A stretch of DNA of 5,176 nucleotides from Candidatus Woesearchaeota archaeon (GTDB taxonomy: Archaea; Nanobdellota; Nanobdellia; Woesearchaeales; ARS49): the NCBI GenBank assembly GCA_016203425.1, contig JACQMU010000123.1, forward strand, positions 1-5,176, read 5' to 3'. Below, one piece after another: positions 1-4,464 of the stretch (position 1 is the first letter of the stretch; each line of letters begins with the position of its first letter). The notes below the pieces were generated by a model. It was given only the letters and a program-made list of their open reading frames with translations. It ran no database searches and was not told where the DNA came from. Both the position numbers and the translations under genes were made by a program.

Positions 1-1058
1 CATACTTAATACTACTTTTAGTTGTTATACTAACGTATCTCAGCTTTAGCGTCGTGCAACCGTTCCTCAACGCATTACTCGCAGGCATAGTCATAAGTTA
101 CGTCACGCTGCCAGCATACCATTGGCTGAACAAGCGCCTAAAAAGCCCAAACCTATGCTCATTCATCATCGCACTTTTCATCATAATGCTCATACTGGCG
201 CCATTAATTCTCATCATAGACAACGTCGCGCCAGAAGCACGCTATTCTTACATTCGCGCAAAACAAAAAATACTGTCAGGAGAACTAATCGATGTTGACT
301 GCAGAGCAAAAACAAGCATGCTTTGCACAATCTCAGGAAGCATAAAAAGATTTGTCACAGACCCTGAAACAAAACCACAATTACAGGAAATATTAAGCAG
401 AGTAACAACATACGCAATAGAAAAAACATCAGACTTGTTCTTGTCACTCCCAAAAATCCTGCTAAATATTTTCATAACATTCTTTGTCATATTTTACCTG
501 CTAAAAGACGGTGACGCGCTCACAGAAAAAGTAAAACGATTGTTGCCATTAAGGAAAAAACACCAAGAACACATATTCAACAAACTCAAAGACACAACAT
601 ACGCAGTCCTGTACGGCTCACTTATTGTAGCAATAGTCCAAGGCGCACTCGGAGCATTAGGCTTTTACATTTTCGGAATAGCCTCACCAATCACATGGGG
701 AGTTGTCATGACAATAACTGCACTAATCCCAATAGTCGGAACAGCAATAATCTGGCTGCCAGCATCACTACTATTATTAGGAGAAGGACTAACGTTGCAA
801 AGCAATTTTGTCGTCTGGCAAGCAATAGGACTATTCTTTTACAGCCTGCTAATCGTAGGAACAATAGACAACATACTCAAGCCACGCATCATAGGAGAGA
901 AATCAGGAGTCCATCCAGTCCTCATCATGTTTGGCGCACTCGGAGGACTAGCAATATTCGGCATGATAGGCTTCATCATCGGACCATTAATTCTTGCAAT
1001 CTTCAGCGCAAGCATAGACATCTACGAAGAAGAACGCGAAGAATTAGGTTTAGTATGA
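1..1058 (+). CDS. AI-2E family transporter (PF01594-type permease), 5' end outside the window
   Basis: Polytopic inner-membrane protein of the AI-2E/YdiK/PerM superfamily. Members export or exchange small molecules or ions; the substrate cannot be told from sequence. The frame is open to the left edge (first full codon at 3). The GTG at 54 is probably not the start, because the 17 codons before it encode a hydrophobic stretch (YLILLLVVILTYLSF) that completes the family's first membrane helix. Counting from that GTG, further membrane segments lie near 6-20, 36-57, 131-151, 186-209, 214-242, 253-273 and 286-320. A soluble helical loop spans about 58-128. Family hallmarks visible are KDGD (151-154) after a hydrophobic helix, the LIPIVGT loop (224-230), DNILKPRIIG (272-281), HPVLIMFGALGG (287-298) and the GFIIGPLILA ending (306-315). 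About 351 residues are in the window, close to full family length, so only a few N-terminal residues should be missing. The loop has two cysteines (C83, C91). The tail is acidic. Confidence 0.9.
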   Translation, partial: YLILLLVVILTYLSFSVVQPFLNALLAGIVISYVTLPAYHWLNKRLKSPNLCSFIIALFIIMLILAPLILIIDNVAPEARYSYIRAKQKILSGELIDVDCRAKTSMLCTISGSIKRFVTDPETKPQLQEILSRVTTYAIEKTSDLFLSLPKILLNIFITFFVIFYLLKDGDALTEKVKRLLPLRKKHQEHIFNKLKDTTYAVLYGSLIVAIVQGALGALGFYIFGIASPITWGVVMTITALIPIVGTAIIWLPASLLLLGEGLTLQSNFVVWQAIGLFFYSLLIVGTIDNILKPRIIGEKSGVHPVLIMFGALGGLAIFGMIGFIIGPLILAIFSASIDIYEEEREELGLV

Positions 1059-1085
1059 GAAAAGAAATAATAAACACGAACAGTT

Positions 1086-1219
1086 CCTGTTTACTGGCCA
1101 CACGCCACAACAATGGCGCTGTCGGACATTTTCGCTGCGCTCAATGTCCTTGTTCGGCATCCCGGATGGAGCAACCCCTGCCTCACCAGCGCCGATGTGG
1201 CGTGCGGTAAAGGTTTTTT
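1086..1219 (+). ncRNA. GC-rich self-complementary island, candidate structured RNA or dispersed repeat
   Basis: This stretch stands out by composition: 37 of 60 bases are G or C at 1141-1200, against 20 of 60 at 1741-1800 inside the next gene. It folds into a closed cloverleaf-like plan. A 9-bp stem pairs 1101-1109 with 1196-1204, extended outward by CC 1098-1099 with GG 1206-1207, or alternatively by TTTAC 1090-1094 with GTAAA 1207-1211. A 7-bp stem pairs 1115-1121 with 1187-1193. A hairpin pairs 1124-1130 (GGACATT) with 1143-1149 (AATGTCC). A weaker hairpin pairs 1150-1155 with 1169-1174 and 1158-1161 with 1165-1168. T6 follows at 1214-1219, as at an archaeal transcript end. The strand is chosen from that T run. 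I do not recognise it as tRNA, 5S, SRP or RNase P RNA. It could equally be a MITE-like repeat whose outer stem is a terminal inverted repeat, or the terminator of the transporter gene. Confidence 0.4.
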
Positions 1220-1222
1220 AAA

Positions 1223-1294
1223 ATGAGACTCAAAGTCAAAGACAATAAAAAATCAAGATTTTTTAAATCTTTGACTCTAAAAATACATGGGTGA
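1223..1294 (+). CDS. Upstream mini-ORF 1, copies the start of AMP phosphorylase (23 codons)
   Basis: ATG to TGA reading frame encoding a 23-residue basic peptide that begins MRLKVKDNKK, repeating the first seven residues of AMP phosphorylase before diverging. Only AGG at 1211-1213 lies upstream, so the ribosome binding site is weak. The ATG also sits at the end of an AT-rich TTTTTTAAA stretch. It shares the frame of mini-ORF 2 but a TGA separates them. Whether it is translated is unknown. It may be a regulatory upstream ORF or simply a decaying duplicate of the gene start. Confidence 0.25.
   Translation: MRLKVKDNKKSRFFKSLTLKIHG
1246..1265 (+). promoter_or_regulatory. Inner hairpin of repeat copy 1
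   Basis: Bases 1246-1253 and 1258-1265 pair, closed by C1254-G1257 at the tip, in an AT-rich stem. It sits inside a larger arm pairing (1234-1242 with 1268-1276, nine Watson-Crick pairs). The equivalent place in copy 2 (1321-1329 with 1333-1341) also pairs perfectly over nine bases. One A-T pair of copy 1 (1247-1264) is replaced by G-C in copy 2 (1322-1340), if the extra base of copy 2 is placed in the loop. Confidence 0.45.
1259..1267 (+). promoter_or_regulatory. Possible TATA box for mini-ORF 2 / AMP phosphorylase transcript
   Basis: TTTTTTAAA resembles an archaeal A-box. Initiation about 26 bases downstream would fall near 1290, just ahead of the GGTGA and ATG of mini-ORF 2. A similar TTTTTTAAA lies at 1214-1222 and could start transcripts near 1244. 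Both stretches have other explanations (terminator T run, hairpin stem), so assignment is weak. Confidence 0.25.
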
Positions 1295-1317
1295 ATTATG
1301 AGACTTAGAGTCAAAGA
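1268..1317 (+). promoter_or_regulatory. Between-copy stem A, copy 1 3' arm with copy 2 5' arm
   Basis: TCTTTGACTCTAA at 1268-1280 is the perfect reverse complement of TTAGAGTCAAAGA at 1305-1317: 13 Watson-Crick pairs around a 24-base loop. The loop contains the stop of mini-ORF 1, a GGGTGA ribosome binding site (1289-1294) and the ATG of mini-ORF 2 (1298). The pairing competes with the within-copy pairing of both copies. Confidence 0.5.
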
Positions 1318-1366
1318 CAATGAAAAATTGCGAATTTTTCAAGCCTTTGACTTTGGAGGTATATAA
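1298..1366 (+). CDS. Upstream mini-ORF 2, copies the start of AMP phosphorylase (22 codons)
   Basis: ATG to TAA frame encoding 22 residues beginning MRLRVKDNEK. GGGTGA at 1289-1294 is a good archaeal Shine-Dalgarno match but sits only three bases from the ATG. Relative to copy 1, several changes are silent or conservative (CTC to CTT, AAA to AGA, AGA to CGA). That fits either weak coding selection or selection on the paired structure. Its last codons contain the GGAGG that serves AMP phosphorylase, so a ribosome finishing here would pass over and expose that site. Translation is unproven. Confidence 0.3.
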   Translation: MRLRVKDNEKLRIFQAFDFGGI

Positions 1367-1390
1367 CAAAAATGAGACTCAAAGTCAAAG
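1345..1390 (+). promoter_or_regulatory. Between-copy stem B, hairpin around the AMP phosphorylase ribosome binding site and ATG
   Basis: CTTTGACTTTG at 1345-1355 pairs perfectly with CAAAGTCAAAG at 1380-1390 (11 pairs), plus a G1356-T1379 wobble. The first two bases of the GGAGGT ribosome binding site (1355-1360) fall in the stem; the rest, with the ATG at 1372, lies in the loop. Codons 3-7 of the gene form the 3' strand. If it forms in the mRNA it should hinder initiation. The alternative is for 1345-1356 to pair back to copy 2 (1305-1316) or to copy 1 (1230-1241), leaving the start free. Confidence 0.5.
1355..1360 (+). promoter_or_regulatory. Ribosome binding site of AMP phosphorylase
   Basis: GGAGGT lies 11 bases before the ATG at 1372 and matches the archaeal 16S 3' end. 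It supports 1372 as the start over the later in-frame ATG at 1393. Confidence 0.75.
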
Positions 1391-2865
1391 ACATGGACAT
1401 TGCAACAGGCGATGTGCAGGTAATAATTCTCAACCAGAAAGACGCAGCGCTTTTCGACCTGCACCACGAAGACAGAATAATAGTCAGCAAAGGCACAAAA
1501 AAAACAACAGCAGTATTAGACATTGCAGAAAGCAAAAAAGCAGTGCCACAAGGACACATAGGCCTGTTTGAAGAAGTGCTCGACGCGCTCAACGCAAAAC
1601 ACAACGACATAGTAGACATATCACTCGACAAAAAACCAGTCTCAACACAATACATCCGCAAAAAACTCGAAGGCAAAGAACTAAACTATACAGAAATACA
1701 CGAAATCATCAGCGACATTGTAAAAAACAAACTAACAGACATTGAACTCACAAGTTACATAACTGCAAACTACACAAAAGGCACAACCAACAAAGAAATA
1801 ATTGCACTCACAAAAGCAATGACACAAACAGGCTCAGTCCTCAACATCAAAAAAAAACCAGTCGTAGACATCCACTGCGTAGGCGGGGTGCCGGGCAACA
1901 GAACAACAATGATAGTAGTCCCAATCCTTGCAGCAGCAGGGCTCACAGTGCCAAAAACAAGCTCGCGCGCAATAACATCACCAGCAGGCACAGCAGACAC
2001 AATGGAAGTTTTGTGCGATGTAACACTCCCAGTCAGCAAACTAAAACAAATTTTAAACACAGTAGGTGCATTCATCGTCTGGGGAGGCTCTGTCAATTTA
2101 GCACCAGCAGACGACAAAATCATCAAAATAGAACACCCACTAAGCATTGACGCAGAAGGACAAATGCTGGCATCAATCATGGCAAAAAAAGCAAGCGTCT
2201 CAACAACACACTTATTATTGGATTTACCAATGGGCGCAGGAACAAAAATTGCAACAATCAAAAAAGCAGCCCATCTAAAAAATCACTTCCAACAATTAGG
2301 GAAAGAACTTAGCATAAACGTCCGCACAATCATAACAGATGGCAGCCAGCCAATCGGCAACGGCATAGGCCCAGCACTCGAAGCAAGAGACTGCCTATGG
2401 GTGCTGCACAACGACAAAAGAGCACCACAAGACCTAAGAAAAAAATCAATCCTCATGGCAGGAAAAGCATTAGAACTCGCAGGCAAAGCACCACAAAGCA
2501 AAGGATGCCACATGGCAGAATGCATGCTCAACAGCGGCGCAGCACACGAAAAAATGATGGCAATCATCAAAGCACAAAACGGCAAAATAACACACCCAGA
2601 AAAAATTCCACTCGGAGAACACACATTTGTTTATTGCTCACAAAAAACAGGAACACTGCGCCACATTGACAACATTTCAATATCAAAAATAGCACGAATA
2701 GCGGGAGCTCCAATTGATACAGGTGCAGGCATTGACCTACACAAACACAAAGGCAACAAAGTAACAAAAGGAGAACCATTATTCACAATCTACGCACACA
2801 GCAAACAAAAACTTGATTATGCAAAAGAAATCCTCAAAGAAATAGACGGAATAATGGTGAAGTAA
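1372..2865 (+). CDS. deoA: AMP phosphorylase (archaeal thymidine/AMP phosphorylase family)
   Basis: Catalyses phosphorolysis of AMP (and other NMPs in studied archaea) to ribose 1,5-bisphosphate plus base. This is the first step of the archaeal nucleoside-monophosphate pathway through ribose-1,5-bisphosphate isomerase to type III RuBisCO. It is cytosolic. The protein is 497 residues, about the length of the Thermococcus enzyme. Residues 1-85 are the extra N-terminal domain typical of archaeal members. About 95-160 is the helical domain. The catalytic region holds the phosphate-binding loop DIHCVGGVPGN (166-176), KTSSRAITSPAGTAD (195-209, family signature), WGGSVNLAPADD (237-248), SIDAEGQMLASIMAKK (258-273) and QPIGNGIGPALEARD (326-340). 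The C-terminal pyrimidine-phosphorylase-type domain is about 415-485. The start at 1372 has GGAGGT and aligns with family N-termini. One oddity is C169, where relatives usually have Ser in the phosphate loop. The next gene overlaps by one base. No isomerase or RuBisCO gene is in the window. Confidence 0.96.
   Translation: MRLKVKDMDIATGDVQVIILNQKDAALFDLHHEDRIIVSKGTKKTTAVLDIAESKKAVPQGHIGLFEEVLDALNAKHNDIVDISLDKKPVSTQYIRKKLEGKELNYTEIHEIISDIVKNKLTDIELTSYITANYTKGTTNKEIIALTKAMTQTGSVLNIKKKPVVDIHCVGGVPGNRTTMIVVPILAAAGLTVPKTSSRAITSPAGTADTMEVLCDVTLPVSKLKQILNTVGAFIVWGGSVNLAPADDKIIKIEHPLSIDAEGQMLASIMAKKASVSTTHLLLDLPMGAGTKIATIKKAAHLKNHFQQLGKELSINVRTIITDGSQPIGNGIGPALEARDCLWVLHNDKRAPQDLRKKSILMAGKALELAGKAPQSKGCHMAECMLNSGAAHEKMMAIIKAQNGKITHPEKIPLGEHTFVYCSQKTGTLRHIDNISISKIARIAGAPIDTGAGIDLHKHKGNKVTKGEPLFTIYAHSKQKLDYAKEILKEIDGIMVK
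2856..2860 (+). promoter_or_regulatory. Ribosome binding site of the DUF504-like membrane protein, inside deoA
   Basis: GGTGA in the last codons of AMP phosphorylase precedes the ATG at 2865. Stop and start share a base (TAATG, 2863-2867), pointing to translational coupling. Confidence 0.6.
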
Positions 2866-3299
2866 TGCCACTAAGCGAAACAGACAAACAATTCCTCATG
2901 TCACTCGTCTACGCAGCAGGCATAATACTCTTCTGGAGAGGCATATGGGCAATAGCAGATATAACACCAATTGTCATGAACGGATTTGTATCATTCTTCT
3001 TAGGATTACTAATTCTAACCCTCACAGGCTACATTTACAAAGAATTTGACCCATTCGGACAACGCACCAACAAAATAATAAAACTATTACACCACATCAC
3101 TACAACAAAAAAAGAAGAAGGATACAGCATACACTACTATGACGAAGTCGGCAAACACCACCACAAAATACTCCCGGAAAATATTATGCGCATAGAACAC
3201 AATCTTCTCATCACACAACACAAAGGTCACGAAATATTCATACCAATACACCGCATAAGCAGAATCCACAAAAAAGCAGAGGTAATCTGGAAGAAATAA
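2865..3299 (+). CDS. Membrane-anchored protein with C-terminal DUF504/MJ1316-like domain
   Basis: The protein is 144 residues. Two membrane helices (about 10-32 and 37-58) are followed by a soluble, probably cytoplasmic, domain of about 80 residues. That domain resembles the UPF0248/DUF504 family (PF04457, MJ1316 domain). It has a helix with NKIIKLLHHI (69-78), a strand YSIHYYDE (87-94), LPENIMRIEHN (103-113), and above all the closing pattern IFIPIHRISRIHKKAEVIW (124-142), which matches the family's IPxHRIxxIxxxxxVxW ending. MJ1316 domains have been predicted from comparative genomics to recognise cyclic phosphate RNA ends; that role is not shown here. Fusion to two membrane helices is unusual for a family that is mostly small and soluble. 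The histidine run HHH (98-100) is a local oddity. It is co-transcribed with deoA by overlap and ends directly against the next gene. The family call rests on motif recall, not a search. Confidence 0.65.
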   Translation: MPLSETDKQFLMSLVYAAGIILFWRGIWAIADITPIVMNGFVSFFLGLLILTLTGYIYKEFDPFGQRTNKIIKLLHHITTTKKEEGYSIHYYDEVGKHHHKILPENIMRIEHNLLITQHKGHEIFIPIHRISRIHKKAEVIWKK

Positions 3300-3701
3300 A
3301 TGAAAACAACAAACCAACTATTAGCATTAGGCGTGATTTCAGTGTTTTCATTAATAATCATGCTTCAAGCACAAAACAACATTCTGGGGCGGCAAACAAG
3401 CGATGAGATTTTGTTCCCGAGTTTTGACTACACGCCAACACCAGAAGAACAACAATTACTACAAGAACAACAGATACAACCACAAGAACCACAACAGCCA
3501 GAAGAAACAGAACAACAAATACTGCAAGAACAATATCCAGAAATACTAAAACCAGAAGCAAGTCCAGAATGCCTGCAAAAATGCGACACGGGATTTAGCT
3601 TGTGCCTGCACCGAGCGCAAGGCAACGACAAAAAAACAAGACGATGCTACGGAAGCCAAGAAGGATGCTATTTGAAATGCAAGGAAACAAGTGACTCTTA
3701 G
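3300..3701 (+). CDS. Secreted or membrane-anchored protein with E/Q/P-rich linker and six-cysteine helical hairpin
   Basis: I do not recognise a family. The protein has 133 residues. An N-terminal hydrophobic segment (about 7-24, after MKTTNQ) is either a signal peptide or an uncleaved anchor. A low-complexity linker (about 47-90) is rich in Glu, Gln and Pro, with a repeated QQLLQEQ / QQILQEQ (51-57, 72-78). A compact C-terminal module has six cysteines: C91, C95, C102, C116, C123, C127. Spacing is C-x3-C-x6-C-x13-C-x6-C-x3-C, symmetric about its centre, as expected for two antiparallel helices joined by three disulfides. Oxidised cysteines would suit an extracytoplasmic site. The ATG abuts the previous stop with no gap, and GAGGT (3279-3283) is rather far upstream, so translation probably depends on coupling. 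It is the last gene of the deoA operon. The coding strand is very A/C-rich, as in its neighbours. Confidence 0.75.
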   Translation: MKTTNQLLALGVISVFSLIIMLQAQNNILGRQTSDEILFPSFDYTPTPEEQQLLQEQQIQPQEPQQPEETEQQILQEQYPEILKPEASPECLQKCDTGFSLCLHRAQGNDKKTRRCYGSQEGCYLKCKETSDS

Positions 3702-3737
3702 AGAAGCTCAATGAATTCTTCCCGCCACCACAATGTC

Positions 3738-3745
3738 TAAATATA
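3738..3745 (+). promoter_or_regulatory. TATA box of the 37-codon gene
   Basis: TAAATATA is centred about 25 bases before the ATG at 3766. That puts the expected transcription start at or next to the start codon, i.e. a leaderless message. There is no Shine-Dalgarno sequence between, which agrees. The intergenic stretch 3702-3765 otherwise shows no clear terminator. Confidence 0.6.
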
Positions 3746-3765
3746 GGTTCTGATTAATAATTCTT

Positions 3766-3879
3766 ATGGCAACACTCAGAATGAAAATAGAGTCTAAAGA
3801 ACTTACTGGAAAAATAGACTCTGACAAAGATTATTACAAACAAATAAAAAAAAGACTAAAGCGCGCGGGAATACAATGA
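3766..3879 (+). CDS. Small basic protein of 37 residues, unknown function
   Basis: ATG to TGA frame encoding MATLRMKIESKELTGKIDSD followed by KDYYKQIKKRLKRAGIQ. The second half is strongly basic and probably helical, suggesting nucleic acid or ribosome contact; that is inference. No membrane segment or cysteine is present. Coding status is supported by the TATA box spaced for a leaderless transcript, by exact fit into the gap (its stop lies six bases from the stop of the convergent minus-strand gene), and by plausible amino-acid composition. I do not recognise the family. It might instead be the conserved start of a longer protein that has been truncated, but no continuing frame is visible because the minus-strand gene begins at once. 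Confidence 0.6.
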   Translation: MATLRMKIESKELTGKIDSDKDYYKQIKKRLKRAGIQ

Positions 3880-3885
3880 TTTACT

Positions 3886-4464
3886 TTATTGCCCTTGCTT
3901 CCTCGACGCCTGCACCAAATGGCCGTGCGTGACGTGCAAACTGCCCCACACAAAACGCAACAAGCGCTGAAACAAACGAATCATGCGCGGCACAAAACGA
4001 ACGTCTTTTGCAGCAAGCTCAGCTTCTCTGGCAAGGCGGGCTTCTTTACCAAAAATTTCAGCCTCTTTCAACAACTTTGTCTCCCTTAACAACAACGCTT
4101 CATGAGCAATCTCCTGCGCTTCCTTAATACGCTCGCCGGCAACAACAAGCTCGGCAATGGCAACGTACGCACGAAAAAACAAATAAAAAGGAAACACTGC
4201 AATAATGTCAAGCCAGTAAAGCCTCAAAAATTTAGTAACTTTGCGCACATGACGCCACTTAAAAATAAGGTCTGCAACAAAAACACCAATAACAAGCCAG
4301 TCAGCATAAGACACCCAAGGCTCAAAACGATGAATATCCATAGTCATGTCCGCAAGGATTAACAAAGCAAGCAAAATGACGAGAAAAGGAATAACGCGGT
4401 CGACCAACTGCTCAACACTTGCGAACTCTTTCTTAATATTTGACGGAAATTTTTTTTGCCTCAC
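3886..4464 (-). CDS. Voltage-sensor-like membrane protein without pore, with coiled coil and C-terminal arginine-rich helix
   Basis: The protein has 192 residues. Hydrophobic helices lie at about 24-43, 53-69 and 83-108. The second and third resemble S2-S3 of voltage-gated cation channels: F62 and D65 in VFVADLIFKW, then a basic loop, then YWLDIIAVFPF (83-93) with D86 at the canonical S3 acidic place. A long charged helix follows (about 110-153, rich in E, A, K, R), likely a coiled coil. Then come arginines R156, R160, R163, R167 and R170, S4-like spacing in a moderately hydrophobic helix. No selectivity filter or pore helices follow; the tail is short and polar. Start: GTG at 4464, overlapping the upstream stop as GTGA, with AGGTG further upstream in the preceding gene. 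The A8 run at codons 3-5 is slippery. It is the second gene of a minus-strand operon with the protein upstream. An ion channel relative or a membrane scaffold are both possible. Confidence 0.65.
   Translation of the reverse strand: MRQKKFPSNIKKEFASVEQLVDRVIPFLVILLALLILADMTMDIHRFEPWVSYADWLVIGVFVADLIFKWRHVRKVTKFLRLYWLDIIAVFPFYLFFRAYVAIAELVVAGERIKEAQEIAHEALLLRETKLLKEAEIFGKEARLAREAELAAKDVRFVPRMIRLFQRLLRFVWGSLHVTHGHLVQASRKQGQ

Larger units (their letters stand above)
1223..1393 (+). repeat. Three tandem copies of the AMP phosphorylase translation-start region
   Basis: Direct repeat starts are at 1223, 1298 and 1372, giving periods of 75 and 74 bases. Copies 1 and 2 align over about 57 bases with scattered substitutions and one inserted base. 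Copy 3 shares only the first 22 bases and then continues into the true gene. Copies 1 and 3 are identical over those 22 bases (1223-1244 and 1372-1393). Each begins with ATG and encodes MRLKVKD or MRLRVKD. Copies 1 and 2 also carry a 3' arm built on CTTTGACT that is the reverse complement of the AGTCAAAG in the 5' arms. The arrangement could come from tandem duplication of the gene start followed by drift, or be a maintained regulatory array. Confidence 0.9.

Noticed and set aside
54..56. GTG at 54 as the transporter start
   Set aside because: The frame is open to the window edge and the upstream codons encode part of the first membrane helix, so the start lies outside the window.
1055..1210. 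ORF starting ATGA at the transporter stop and running 51 codons through the GC-rich island
   Set aside because: The product is rich in His, Arg and Cys with no domain, and the DNA is better explained by base-paired stems. The same frame also extends back as a shadow of the transporter gene.
1090..1219. tRNA or 5S rRNA in the GC-rich island
   Set aside because: GTTCGGCATCCC at 1152-1163 recalls a T arm but lacks a 5-bp stem, there is no acceptor/anticodon layout, and 5S loop consensus sequences are missing.
1223..1393. CRISPR array or multi-copy protein repeat
   Set aside because: Only three units are present, the last is inside a gene, the units diverge, and the similarity covers most of the period rather than a short repeat with unique spacers.
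1311..2779. Several ORFs of 60-163 codons on both strands across deoA
   Set aside because: They lie wholly within the well supported AMP phosphorylase gene and result from its low stop-codon content in other frames.
3358..3631. Minus-strand ORFs opposite the E/Q/P-rich linker
   Set aside because: Their Val/Leu- or Cys/Ser-rich low-complexity products are the mirror of the CAA/GAA/CCA-rich plus-strand gene, which has the operon context.
3702..3737. Terminator hairpin after the six-cysteine gene (GAAG...CTTC)
   Set aside because: Only four or five pairs with a long loop and no T run, so it is not convincing.
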